A stretch of DNA of 64,000 nt from an uncultured Collinsella sp. (GTDB lineage Bacteria > Actinomycetota > Coriobacteriia > Coriobacteriales > Coriobacteriaceae). The notes under the pieces are model-generated. The model was given only the letters and a program-made list of their open reading frames with translations. It did no database searches and was not told the DNA's origin. The stretch covers positions 24,978 to 88,977 of the forward strand of contig UREM01000002.1 of NCBI GenBank assembly GCA_900546775.1. Reading direction: 5' to 3'. Positions within the stretch are counted from its first letter, which is position 1. Each line of letters opens with the position of its first letter. Made by a program: the position numbers and the translations under genes. Positions 35,187 through 45,299 of the stretch are shown in pieces.

Positions 35187-35603
35187 CTATAGGTCGCTAC
35201 CCGTACCTAGCAGCTTGCGCATGACTTGCTCGGGGTTGACCGAGCCGTCGCGCGGGGCCAGGGCGGTGATCTTCTTCTGCATCTTGTACTCGTGCAGCTC
35301 GTCCTCGAGCTGGCGCACGCGTGCGCGGAGTTTTTCGTTCTCGCGCTCGCGCTCCTCGGCACGCTCCTTCATATCGAGGATGCGCACCACGCCGGCAAGG
35401 TTGATGCCCTCGTCAGTCAGCTGGTTGATGAGCTCCAGGCGCTCGATATCGGCACGCGAATACAGACGCGTGTTGCCGCCCGAGCGCTGGGGGTTCACCA
35501 GGCCCTTGGACTCGTAGACGCGCAGAGTCTGCGGATGCATGCCGGTCAACTCGGCCGCCACGCTGATCATGTACAGCGGTTTATTCCTATTGTCCTCGGC
35601 CAT
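35187..35603 (-). CDS. hspR: Heat-shock repressor HspR (MerR family)
   Basis: 138 residues. The N-terminal MerR winged helix (about 8-80) shows YMISVAAELTGMHPQTLRVYESKGLVNPQRSGGNTRLYSRADIERLELI, the HspR form. A Glu/Arg-rich coiled coil (about 85-115) follows. In actinobacteria HspR with DnaK as corepressor shuts off dnaK, clpB and related genes. It is the last gene of dnaK-grpE-dnaJ-hspR, 72 bases after dnaJ. The shared 27-bp element before dnaK and clpB is its likely target. Confidence 0.93.
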   Translation of the reverse strand: MAEDNRNKPLYMISVAAELTGMHPQTLRVYESKGLVNPQRSGGNTRLYSRADIERLELINQLTDEGINLAGVVRILDMKERAEERERENEKLRARVRQLEDELHEYKMQKKITALAPRDGSVNPEQVMRKLLGTGSDL

Positions 35604-35675
35604 GCTACCTGACCCCTTTCCGTCTCGTTATCGTCCATCATAAGCCCGCGGGCGCGGGTGTGCGCCACGACCGCC

Positions 35676-36641
35676 CTAGTACGTCGCCTTGTAACGGTTG
35701 ACCTTCTCGCGATAATCGCGCGTGTCGACCTCGCGCAGCTTGGTCATGGCATCGCGCTCGTCATCGGATAGGTTCGTGGGGACCTGCACCTTGATCTCGA
35801 CGAGCAGCGCGCCCGTACGGCCACGGTGCTTAACGTCGGGCGCCCCCATTTCCTTAAAGCGGAACTTCTTGCCCGTCTGGGTACCCGCGGGCACCTTCAG
35901 ACGAACCGTCGCACCGCCGGGCGTCGGCACGTCCACCGTGCAGCCGAGCGCCGCCTCGTAGACCGAGATCGGCACCTCCATGGTCACGTCGGCACCTTTA
36001 CGCTTAAACAGCGGATGCTCCTCCACGTGCGTGGTCACGACCAGGTCGCCGCGCTCGCCGCCGGCAACGCCATACTCGCCGCGACGCTTGTAGCGCAGCT
36101 TGCCGCCATCCACGGCGCCCGCAGGCACCGAGACCGTAATGGTCTGCTGCTCGCCCGTCGAGGGAATGCGGTAGGTGACCTTGTGCGTCACGCCGCGAAA
36201 CGCGTCCTCGGCTGTTACGTCGACAGTCAGCGACAGGTCGCCGCCCTTGCGCGCACGGTTGCGGCCCGCGCCCGCACCGGCAGCGCCCGCGGCCCCGGCA
36301 AAGCCCGAGCCCCAATCGCTGCCCCAGGCGCCGTTGCCGCTAAAGATGCTGTCGAAGATATCGCCCCAGCCGCTGGCGCCCGCGCCGGCACCGTAGCCGC
36401 CGCCATACGCTCCGCCCGCGCCCGGCATGCCGCCGAACATGAGCATCTGGTCGTACTCTTTGCGCTTCTTCTCGTCCGAAAGCGTCTCGTAGGCCTCGCT
36501 AATCTCCTTGAACTTGGCCTCGTCGCCGCCGGCATCGGGGTGATATTTTTGCGCGAGCTTGCGAAACGCGCTCTTGATCTCTTTGTCGGAGGCGCTCTTG
36601 GATACGCCCAGGATGTCATAGAAGGTTTTGCCTGCAGCCAT
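35676..36641 (-). CDS. dnaJ: DnaJ-family co-chaperone without zinc fingers
   Basis: 321 residues. J-domain at about 4-70 with YHPDAGG, a Gly/Ala-rich linker (about 80-130), and two substrate-binding beta-sandwiches ([15 protein letters not shown], then [21 protein letters not shown]). The four CxxCxGxG repeats of classical DnaJ are entirely absent, so this is a type II (CbpA-like) protein although it sits in the dnaK operon. The J-domain is followed by [10 protein letters not shown] hairpin pair separates it from grpE. Another, type I DnaJ may exist elsewhere. Confidence 0.93.
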   Translation of the reverse strand: MAAGKTFYDILGVSKSASDKEIKSAFRKLAQKYHPDAGGDEAKFKEISEAYETLSDEKKRKEYDQMLMFGGMPGAGGAYGGGYGAGAGASGWGDIFDSIFSGNGAWGSDWGSGFAGAAGAAGAGAGRNRARKGGDLSLTVDVTAEDAFRGVTHKVTYRIPSTGEQQTITVSVPAGAVDGGKLRYKRRGEYGVAGGERGDLVVTTHVEEHPLFKRKGADVTMEVPISVYEAALGCTVDVPTPGGATVRLKVPAGTQTGKKFRFKEMGAPDVKHRGRTGALLVEIKVQVPTNLSDDERDAMTKLREVDTRDYREKVNRYKATY

Positions 36642-36663
36642 CGTAGCTCCTCTCCTGTTTCAT

Positions 36664-36741
36664 CCGCCGTCCAGCGGACGGCGGCTCATGCTTTCATATG
36701 GCACTAGGCCAGAAAGGGCCCCGGGTGTTGCCCCGGGGCCC
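36664..36741 (-). other. Two stem-loops between grpE and dnaJ
   Basis: GGGCCCCGGG/CCCGGGGCCC (36716-36741) immediately follows the grpE stop and is trailed by TTTCT on the minus strand, so it may attenuate. CCGCCGTCC/GGACGGCGG (36664-36684) follows. Both lie within the operon and could lower dnaJ-hspR relative to dnaK-grpE, or protect a processed mRNA end. Confidence 0.6.
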
Positions 36742-36748
36742 TTCTCAA

Positions 36749-37591
36749 TTACTCCTCGGTGCTCTCAGCCGTATCGGCCGCAGCATCCTCGGGCGCCGCT
36801 TCGGGCTCCGGTGCGGGGCGCTTCTCGCCACCGTAGGTCACCGTCACCATCGCGGAGCGCAGGATGCGGTCCGCCATGCGGTAGCCCTTCTGGTACACGT
36901 CGTTGACGGTCTCGTCGTACTGCGATGCGTCCTCGACACGCCCCACGGCCTGGTGCTCGAGCGGATCGAACGCCTCGCCCTTGGGGTCGATGGGCTCAAC
37001 GCCCTCGTGAGCAAACACATCGAGCAGCTTAGCATGCACCGCGTCAACGCCGTCGACGAACTGCTTAAAGTCGTCGGCGAGCTCCTGGCTGCGGGCATGG
37101 TCGATCGCGCGCTCGATATCGTCGACCACCGGCAGCAGCGCGGTGACGAGCTTCTCGGTCGCGCGCTCGCGCTCGGCGATGCGCTCGTTGGCGGTGCGGC
37201 GACGGAAGTTCTCCCAGTCGGCCTGCAGACGGGCGGTACGCTCGGTGGCGTCCTTTGCCTTATCCTCGGCGGCCTTCTGGGCCTCTGCCGCAGCATCGAG
37301 CTCGCGGCGCACGTCGGCAAGCTCCTTTTGGGCCTGCTCGAACTTGAGCTTAAAGTCGTTGTCGGCGGCTTCCTCACCGGCGCGGATAGCAGCTTCCACC
37401 ATCTCGTCCTCGGTCATCGTCGCCTCCTTGTTAGAATCCTCTACCTGGTTCTCGGCAGCCTCGGCGGCCTCGGCCTCGTTGGCCTCGGTATCGTCGACGG
37501 CCTCTACGGGAATCTTCACGTCCTTCTCCTCAGAGTCAACGGGGGCGGCGCCGGTGGCAGCCGCCTCCGTGCGAGCTTTACGGGCGGACAT
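36749..37591 (-). CDS. grpE: Nucleotide exchange factor GrpE
   Basis: Releases ADP from DnaK. 280 residues, longer than the usual 190-210 because of an acidic, Ala-rich N-terminal tail of about 85 residues. The coiled coil runs about 90-150 (KFEQAQKELADVRRELDAAAEAQ), then the GrpE core with ADWENFRRRTANERIAERERA and the beta-wing motif KGYRMADRILRSAMVTV. A further Glu/Ala/Pro tail ends the protein. It starts two bases after the dnaK stop, showing tight coupling. Confidence 0.96.
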   Translation of the reverse strand: MSARKARTEAAATGAAPVDSEEKDVKIPVEAVDDTEANEAEAAEAAENQVEDSNKEATMTEDEMVEAAIRAGEEAADNDFKLKFEQAQKELADVRRELDAAAEAQKAAEDKAKDATERTARLQADWENFRRRTANERIAERERATEKLVTALLPVVDDIERAIDHARSQELADDFKQFVDGVDAVHAKLLDVFAHEGVEPIDPKGEAFDPLEHQAVGRVEDASQYDETVNDVYQKGYRMADRILRSAMVTVTYGGEKRPAPEPEAAPEDAAADTAESTEE

Positions 37592-37593
37592 GA

Positions 37594-39486
<1,893 letters not shown>

Positions 39487-39595
39487 TAGAAATTCCCTCT
39501 CTCTTTTGCGTTCGCGTCGCCTCGACGGTCTGTCGCGCGGCGCTTCGGCTTGTCTTTCAGGATGTAGTGTATCCCCTTATGGGCTGGAATATACA

Positions 39596-39622
39596 AAATC
39601 TAAGTCAATTCATATAAGATTT
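39596..39622 (-). promoter_or_regulatory. Heat-shock element upstream of dnaK (probable HspR site)
   Basis: AAATCTAAGTC-N5-ATATAAGATTT, matching the clpB copy. It stands 110 bases before the dnaK start, and TATATT on the minus strand just downstream may be the -10 box. Confidence 0.75.
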
Positions 39623-39750
39623 CTTATCTCTGAGAGTTTAGGTTCTCAAATGTGCAGGTAGATGCACTGTTTGAGTTCTCGGCAAATCTATTGAGATCTA
39701 TGTAGAGATGGCTGAGGTTTGCGTCCGGGGGTGCCTGGGGGCCGTCTTGC

Positions 39751-39920
39751 GGCAAGCGCATCCCGGTTTGAGCGTGGATTCCGGGTCGCAGTTTCCGTCT
39801 GAAGGCTCAACCGGAAACCGTATCCCGTTTTGAGAGCTGATACCGGGTCGCAGTTTCCGCTAGCGGGCCCAACCGGAAACTGCGACCCGGTTTTCGGCCA
39901 AATAACGGGATGCCCTTTCC
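39751..39920. repeat. 62-bp-period palindrome array, locus 2
   Basis: Right arms ending TTTCC finish at 39796, 39858 and 39920, exactly 62 apart; left arms GGAAA begin at 39813 and 39875. The array lies in the 658-base gap between divergent dnaK and ferredoxin genes; apart from the dnaK element, this array and the ferredoxin promoter, nothing else is seen there. Confidence 0.85.
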
Positions 39921-40055
39921 GCAGGCGCGCTCAATAGGTCAATATTACAAGTCACCTATAGCTAACATTTGCGCAGCTCAACGGCCCCACCTGCGCGTTT
40001 TTTAGTAAACCTTGGCATACTCGGCGAACGGTATGAAGATGCCGGCCAGAGGGTA

Positions 40056-40083
40056 TTGCAAACGGTCGCTCCCGTGGTATGTT
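40056..40083 (+). promoter_or_regulatory. Candidate promoter of the ferredoxin gene
   Basis: TTGCAA (40056) and TATGTT (40078) with a 16-base spacer; both boxes match consensus at four of six positions. The gene starts about 60 bases downstream. Confidence 0.4.
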
Positions 40084-40144
40084 TTTGCCCGAATCAAACC
40101 GGCGCGCATCGCCTGTAGCGTCGGTCAACAGAGAGGAAACTACC

Positions 40145-40330
40145 ATGGCTCATCCCGTAATTGATGCCGACGAGTGCATCGCTTGTGGCGTTTGCGTCGA
40201 CTCCTGCCCCGCTGGCGTTCTGGAGCTCCAGGACGTCGCTACCGTCGCTGACGAGGACTCCTGCGTCGCCTGTGGCGCTTGCCAGGACGCTTGCCCCGCC
40301 GGCGCGATCACCGAGATCGTCGAGGAGTAA
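40145..40330 (+). CDS. 2[4Fe-4S] ferredoxin
   Basis: 61 residues with two clusters of the clostridial type, CIACGVCVDSCPAG and CVACGACQDACPAG. It carries low-potential electrons for fermentative enzymes and hydrogenase. AGAGGA precedes the ATG at 40145; the upstream extension to 40079 lacks support. It is a single-gene unit with its own terminator. The two halves are near repeats of each other, as usual for this family. Confidence 0.96.
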   Translation: MAHPVIDADECIACGVCVDSCPAGVLELQDVATVADEDSCVACGACQDACPAGAITEIVEE

Positions 40331-40372
40331 CAACTCCCTCACTTGCACACTCACAAGTACACCGTGCACAAA

Positions 40373-40407
40373 AAGGAGGCCTCCGCATCGCCGCGGAGGC
40401 CTCCTTT
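40373..40407 (+). terminator. Terminator of the ferredoxin gene
   Basis: AAAGGAGGCCTCCGC pairs with GCGGAGGCCTCCTTT around a short loop, ending in T4. The flanking A and T runs make it usable from both sides, so niaR may share it. Confidence 0.9.
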
Positions 40408-40417
40408 TGCATGTGTT

Positions 40418-40963
40418 CTAGGACAAATCATCCTCGTAGGGCATTAAATCGGCAAGGTAGCCCTTCTCCTTGAGCATGGCCTCGATCTCGTCGAGGGTTT
40501 GCTCATCCTCTGCCGCAATGCGATGGAAGTGATAGCCGCTCGTCACCGTTAATAGTGGAAAGCTCTTGCCGCTCTCGATATCGTGCAGATAGCGCTCAAC
40601 ATCGCGACGATTGCGAATGTCCAGGTCGGCCGTGATCTTACCGTACACGCGGTGATTGACGATCACGTTGAGCACGGCGCCGCCGGCGTCGACGATACTC
40701 GTGAGCTCATCGCCTGCCTGCTCCACGCTGTGGCGAACCTTGACCAAGCGCGTGGGCACGGCGGGGCTGCTGGGGGCCTCCTGTAGTACATAGCCGCGAT
40801 TGGTGGCGACGATATCGTGCCCGTCAGCGCGCAGCAGGGCGATGTCCTGCACCACGACCTGACGGCTCACGCCCACCTCGCGGGCAAGCGCACTGCCCGA
40901 GACAGGATCTTTGGCTTCCTCGAGCACGGCCATGATGGAACGGCGACGCTCGCGGGCATTCAT
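40418..40963 (-). CDS. niaR: Niacin-responsive repressor NiaR
   Basis: 181 residues. N-terminal winged helix (about 5-60, RRRSIMAVLEEAKDPVSGSALAREVGVSRQVVVQDIALLRADG) followed by a 3H domain (about 75-175) with its conserved histidines (KVRHSVEQ, VNHRVYG, YLHDIESG, YHFHRI). NiaR represses NAD synthesis and niacin uptake when nicotinic acid is present. Its ATG overlaps the nadC stop by one base (TAATG), so it is read with the genes it controls. The palindrome before nadA is its likely site. Confidence 0.92.
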   Translation of the reverse strand: MNARERRRSIMAVLEEAKDPVSGSALAREVGVSRQVVVQDIALLRADGHDIVATNRGYVLQEAPSSPAVPTRLVKVRHSVEQAGDELTSIVDAGGAVLNVIVNHRVYGKITADLDIRNRRDVERYLHDIESGKSFPLLTVTSGYHFHRIAAEDEQTLDEIEAMLKEKGYLADLMPYEDDLS

Positions 40964-41823
40964 TATTTACCGTCCAGCAGACGCAGGTGCTTAAGCGAGA
41001 GGTCGAGGATCGGGGCGGAGTGTGTCAGCGCGCCCGAGCTAATAAAGTCGACGCCCAGATCGGCCAGGGCGCGAATATTGCTGGCGTCCACATTGCCCGA
41101 ACACTCAGTCTTGGCGCGACCGGCGATAAGCTCGATAGCGGCGGCCATGTCGTCGTGGGTCATGTTGTCGAACATGATGATGTCGGCGCCGGCTTCCACG
41201 GCCTCGCGCACCATGTCCAGGTTCTCGCACTCGATCTCGACCGTCGTGGTAAACGATGCATGGGCGCGCGCCATCTCAATCGCGCGCGCCACGCCACCGG
41301 CGGCGTCGATGTGGTTGTCCTTGAGCATGACGGCCGTCGACAGGTTGTAGCGATGGTTGCTGCCGCCGCCGATCTCAACCGCCGCCTTCTCGAAAACGCG
41401 CATGCCCGGCGTGGTCTTGCGTGTGTCGACAAGCACGGTCTTGGTACCCTCGAGCGCCGCTGCCATTCTGTGCGTATAGGTAGCGATACCGCTCATGCGC
41501 TGCAGGTAGTTGAGCGCCACGCGCTCGCCCGAAAGCAGCACGCGCGCATCGCCGCGCACCTGGCCCACGTGGTCGCCGGCGTGCACCTCGTCACCGTCGG
41601 CAACATCAAACAGCACCGAGCTCTGCGAATCCAGCAGCTCAAAGGTGCGGGCGAACACATCCAAGCCCGCGATGATGCCATCGGCCTTGGCGATGAGCTC
41701 CACCGTGGCGGGGCGCGCCGTGGGGCACACGCTCGCCGTGCTCACGTCCTCAAACGTAATGTCCTCGCGTAGAGCCTGCAGAATCAGATCATCGACGACG
41801 AGCTTCATGGTAATGGGATTCAT
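40963..41823 (-). CDS. nadC: Nicotinate-nucleotide pyrophosphorylase NadC
   Basis: Converts quinolinate and PRPP to nicotinate mononucleotide, with release of CO2. 286 residues; the conserved patterns are all present: LNYLQRMSGIATYTHRM, VDTRKTTPGMR, EKAAVEIGGGSNHRYNLSTAVMLKDNH, and the C-terminal ISSGALTHSAPILDLSL. It starts three bases after the nadB stop and ends overlapping niaR. Third enzyme of the operon order nadA-nadB-nadC. Confidence 0.97.
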   Translation of the reverse strand: MNPITMKLVVDDLILQALREDITFEDVSTASVCPTARPATVELIAKADGIIAGLDVFARTFELLDSQSSVLFDVADGDEVHAGDHVGQVRGDARVLLSGERVALNYLQRMSGIATYTHRMAAALEGTKTVLVDTRKTTPGMRVFEKAAVEIGGGSNHRYNLSTAVMLKDNHIDAAGGVARAIEMARAHASFTTTVEIECENLDMVREAVEAGADIIMFDNMTHDDMAAAIELIAGRAKTECSGNVDASNIRALADLGVDFISSGALTHSAPILDLSLKHLRLLDGK

Positions 41824-41826
41824 GGT

Positions 41827-43203
41827 CTACTCCTCCACGGCCTGCGTGCCGGCGGCACGGGCCAAATCATCGATTGCCAGGGAGTCGGCGCTCAGGGCGC
41901 GATGACGCCCGTCGAGCGCGGGCTCGCCCGCCTGCTCCACGGCGAGCGACTCGCCGGTGCGCATGTACCACGCGGCGCGACGACCCCAGACCAGCGCCTC
42001 GAGCAGGCTGTTGGAAGCCAGGCGATTCTTGCCGTGCACGCCGTTGCAGGCCGTCTCACCGGCTGCGTAGAGCTCGGGCATCGAGGTGCGGCCGTCCTTG
42101 TCGACCCACACGCCGCCCATAAAGTAGTGCTGCGTAGGCGTAACGGGGATGGGCTCGTCCAAGATGTCGCGGCCGTCCTCCAAGCAGCGTGCGCGAATGT
42201 TGGCAAAGTGCCCGGTCACTACATCGCGCTCGACGGGGGCAAAGCTCAGCCACTCGTGCTCGGTACCGTCCCGCTTCATCTGCTCGCGAATAGCGGCAGC
42301 GACCACATCGCGCGGCTGAAGCTCGTCGGTAAAGCGCTCACCGGCGGCGTTGAGCAAAATCGCGCCCTCGCCGCGGCAGCTCTCGCTGATCAGGAAGGTG
42401 CGGCCTGGCTGCGGCGAGAACAGTCCCGTGGGGTGGATCTGCACGTAGTCCAGGTGCTCCATCTTAATGCCATGCTCCTGAGCGATGTAGCAGGCATCGC
42501 CCGTGAGCTGCGGATAGTTGGTCGAGTGGTCGTATATGCCGCCGATGCCGCCCGTTGCCCACAGCGTGTGGCGGGCATGGATCTTAAACGGCTCGCCGGC
42601 ATGCGCGCCCTCGGCGGCATTTATCAGCTCGTCGGCGGGGCGGACCGAGTTGTCCTCGTCCACGGGAACGGCGACGACACCGGCACACACCGTGGCGCCG
42701 TCACGCTCGCCCGTCAGGATGTCGGTCATGGCCACGTGCTCCAAAATCTGCACGTTATCCAGTTTGCGAACGGCCTGAAGCAGCTTGGTCGTGATCTCCT
42801 TGCCCGTAATGTCGGCATGGAAGGCAATGCGGGGGCGGCTGTGCGCACCCTCGCGGGTAAAGTCGAGGCTGCCGTCGGCCTTGCGCTCAAAGTCCACGCC
42901 CATCGCCAGCAGGTCGTTGATGACCGAGCGGCTCGAGCGGATCATGATGTCGACGCTCTCGCGGCGGTTCTCGTAGTGGCCGGCGTGCATGGTGTCCTCA
43001 AAGAAGGCATCGTAGTCCGAGCCCTCGGGCAGCACGCAAATGCCGCCCTGCGCGAGCATCGAATCGCACTCGTCGACAGCGCCCTTGGAGAGCATGATCA
43101 CGCGCGTGCTCGTCGGCAGATTGAGGGCCGCGTACAGGCCCGCCACGCCGCAACCGGCAATGACAACGTCGCACTCCATGTCGGGGTATTGTTTGGTTTC
43201 CAC
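41827..43203 (-). CDS. nadB: L-aspartate oxidase NadB
   Basis: Oxidises L-aspartate to iminoaspartate for NadA. 458 residues with FAD-binding DVVIAGCGVAGLYAALNL, the active-site region HPTGLFSP...LISESCRGEGAILLN, and the GETACNGVHGKNRLASNSLLEALVWG motif. It is shorter than the 540 residues of E. coli NadB because the C-terminal helical domain is much reduced. The GTG at 43203 (VETKQYPDMECD) has GAGAGGA six bases before it and is preferred to the long frame that runs into nadA. In anaerobes fumarate may be the electron acceptor. Confidence 0.95.
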   Translation of the reverse strand: METKQYPDMECDVVIAGCGVAGLYAALNLPTSTRVIMLSKGAVDECDSMLAQGGICVLPEGSDYDAFFEDTMHAGHYENRRESVDIMIRSSRSVINDLLAMGVDFERKADGSLDFTREGAHSRPRIAFHADITGKEITTKLLQAVRKLDNVQILEHVAMTDILTGERDGATVCAGVVAVPVDEDNSVRPADELINAAEGAHAGEPFKIHARHTLWATGGIGGIYDHSTNYPQLTGDACYIAQEHGIKMEHLDYVQIHPTGLFSPQPGRTFLISESCRGEGAILLNAAGERFTDELQPRDVVAAAIREQMKRDGTEHEWLSFAPVERDVVTGHFANIRARCLEDGRDILDEPIPVTPTQHYFMGGVWVDKDGRTSMPELYAAGETACNGVHGKNRLASNSLLEALVWGRRAAWYMRTGESLAVEQAGEPALDGRHRALSADSLAIDDLARAAGTQAVEE

Positions 43204-43222
43204 AGGAATCCTCTCCCTTGTT

Positions 43223-43255
43223 ATGTGACATAAGGGACTGTCCCTCATGTCACAT
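43223..43255. repeat. GTCCC-family hairpin between nadA and nadB
   Basis: ATGTGACAT (43223-43231) pairs perfectly with ATGTCACAT (43247-43255) around AAGGGACTGTCCCTC. It lies inside the nad operon, between the nadA stop and the nadB start, and interrupts an otherwise tight operon. Confidence 0.75.
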
Positions 43256-43259
43256 TGGC

Positions 43260-44285
43260 TTAGCGCGCCGCGTACTCGAGCATGCGGTCGAGCGTAAGTT
43301 TGGCCTGGTCGGCGGCCTCGTCCGACACGCCGATCTGCACCTCGCCCTCGCCCGTCTCCAGGCAGCGCACGAGTTTTTCGAGCGTGATGAGATCCATGTT
43401 GACGCAGGTGGGCTGCACCGCGGGGAAGTAGAACTTTTTGCCGGTGCCCTCGCAGCGGCGCTCGAGCTCGTAGAGCACGCCGCGGACCGTCACGATAATG
43501 AACTCGCTCGCGTCGGACTCCTCGGCGTACTTGATGATGCCGGCGGTGGAGCCGATGTAGTCGGCCTCGGCCAAGACGTCGGCCTTGCACTCAGGATGCG
43601 CCAGCACGAGCGCGTCGGGGTGGGCCTCCGTCGCGTCAACGATCTGCTCGACGGTGATGATGTGATGGCGCGGGCAGTAGCCGTTGTTGAGGATGACGTG
43701 CTTTTGGGGCACCTGCTCGGCTACGAAGCGGCCCAGGTTCTGGTCGGGAATGAACAAGATGTGCTGCTGCGGCAGCTCGGAGACGATCTTGACGGCGTTT
43801 GAGCTGGTAACGCACACGTCACTCCAGCTCTTGATCTCGACCGTGGAGTTGACGTAGCAGACCACGGCCAGGTCGTCGCCGTACTCGGCGCGCGCCGCAT
43901 CGACCGTCTCGCGCTTGACCATGTGCGCCATGGGACAGTCCGCGCCCGGCTCGGGCAGCAGCACGGTCTTGGTGGGATTGAGCAGCTTGGCGCTCTCGCC
44001 CATAAACTCCACGCCGCACAGCACGATGGTCTGCTGCGGCAGGCTCTTGGCAAGCTTTGCCAGGTAGAAGCTGTCGCCGACGTAATCGGCCACAGCCTGG
44101 ACCTCGGGCGCCACGTAATAGTGCGCCAGGATCACCGCGTCGCGCTGGGTTTTAAGTTGCTGAATGGCCTCGACGAGCTCTGCGGGCACCAATGCCGCGC
44201 GCTCCGTTGCCGTCGTTGCCGATGCCAGGCCGGCCGCGATATCGCGTGCAAGCTCCGACGCATCCATGTTCGCGCTCTGTGCCAT
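43260..44285 (-). CDS. nadA: Quinolinate synthase NadA
   Basis: Condenses iminoaspartate with dihydroxyacetone phosphate using a 4Fe-4S cluster. 341 residues; the candidate cluster cysteines lie in VLCGVEFMGESAK, HPECKADVL and QPTCVNMDLITLEKL. Other family marks are AHYYVAPEVQAVADYVGDS and NNGYCPRHHIITVEQI. The ATG at 44285 follows GAGAGGGG and is chosen over the TTG three bases earlier. It is the first gene of the NAD operon and carries an operator-promoter just upstream. Confidence 0.96.
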   Translation of the reverse strand: MAQSANMDASELARDIAAGLASATTATERAALVPAELVEAIQQLKTQRDAVILAHYYVAPEVQAVADYVGDSFYLAKLAKSLPQQTIVLCGVEFMGESAKLLNPTKTVLLPEPGADCPMAHMVKRETVDAARAEYGDDLAVVCYVNSTVEIKSWSDVCVTSSNAVKIVSELPQQHILFIPDQNLGRFVAEQVPQKHVILNNGYCPRHHIITVEQIVDATEAHPDALVLAHPECKADVLAEADYIGSTAGIIKYAEESDASEFIIVTVRGVLYELERRCEGTGKKFYFPAVQPTCVNMDLITLEKLVRCLETGEGEVQIGVSDEAADQAKLTLDRMLEYAAR

Positions 44286-44320
44286 CAAGGCCCCTCTCTT
44301 TTGGCGAATCTTGGGGCTTT

Positions 44321-44370
44321 AGTATGACACCTAGGTTTACAGCTGACAAGACAGCTGTAAACCTAGGTGT
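44321..44370 (-). promoter_or_regulatory. nadA promoter within a perfect palindrome (probable NiaR operator)
   Basis: ACACCTAGGTTTACAGCTG (44327-44345) pairs perfectly with 44352-44370 across six bases. Read on the minus strand, TTGTCA sits in the palindrome centre (44344-44349) and CATACT (44321-44326) lies 17 bases downstream, a near-consensus promoter. A repressor bound to the palindrome would cover the -35 box and spacer. NiaR is encoded in the same operon. Confidence 0.8.
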
Positions 44371-44576
44371 AAAGTTGAAATAAAGAGTCAATCATGCGGC
44401 AGGTCCATTTTCGAACTGGCAAGCTGAGGATAGCCGAGCTCTCGATAGCGCAGGAGGCATCTTTCGCCACCGCAATACCGCTCGGCGCGAGTTGCGCACC
44501 GTGAGGCACGAACGGGCGCTCCCCCGCGAGTGGTCCGCGCCCAATGTGGCAAAATCGAATTACTAAGGGGGCCCGA

Positions 44577-45299
44577 ATGCTCAAGATTATCGCCTGCGAC
44601 GACGACGTCGCTTTTCTAGATAGACTGCACCGGATGATCGACCGTTGGTCGAGCGAGACGGGCACGGCGGTCGATGTTGCGCTCGTCACGCGCGGCGAGG
44701 ACCTGCTGGCCCGCCATGCCGCATCGCGCGCCGACATCATCCTGCTCGATATGATCATGCCGCTCGTCAACGGCATGGACACCGCACGCGAATTGCGCCA
44801 GGCCGACACCGCCGTACGCCTGGTGTTTCTCACCTCATCGCCCGAGTTCGCCCTGGAGTCCTACGAGGTCCGCGCCTTCGACTATCTGCTCAAGCCCGTG
44901 GCCTACGAGCGCCTGGTGCAACTGCTGGACGAGCTTTCGAGCATGCATCCGGCAGCGACCGACGAACTCGTCATCAAAACGTCCTTTGGCTACCACGCCC
45001 TGCGCCTGTCCGACATCGAATATGCCGAGGCGCGCAACAAGCACGTGGTCTTCCACCTGCGCGACGGACGCGATATCGAGGCACTCGAGTCGTTCCGCAG
45101 CGTCGAGGACCGCTTGGCGCAAAATGCCACCTTCTTTAAATGCCACCGTAGCTACCAGGTCAACTTGCGCAACATCGACCACTTCGATCGCACGGACATC
45201 GTCATGCGCTCGGGCGCGTGCATCCCGCTTTCGCGCAGCTGCAAGCAGGGATTCCAAGACGCCTACTTTGCGGTGCGCTTTGAGGGCGGGAGGCGTTGA
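44577..45299 (+). CDS. LytTR-family response regulator
   Basis: 240 residues. Receiver domain (about 2-120) with the acidic pocket DDD (8-10), phospho-acceptor D58 (IILLDMIMP), FLTSS and KP (LLKPVAYE). LytTR DNA-binding domain (about 135-235) with ALRLSDIEYAEARNKHVVFHL and FKCHRSYQVNLRNIDHF. AAGGGGG precedes the ATG; the 11-codon upstream extension is not needed. Its stop overlaps the start of the sensor kinase. Pairs of this type are often read-outs of peptide signals. Confidence 0.93.
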   Translation: MLKIIACDDDVAFLDRLHRMIDRWSSETGTAVDVALVTRGEDLLARHAASRADIILLDMIMPLVNGMDTARELRQADTAVRLVFLTSSPEFALESYEVRAFDYLLKPVAYERLVQLLDELSSMHPAATDELVIKTSFGYHALRLSDIEYAEARNKHVVFHLRDGRDIEALESFRSVEDRLAQNATFFKCHRSYQVNLRNIDHFDRTDIVMRSGACIPLSRSCKQGFQDAYFAVRFEGGRR

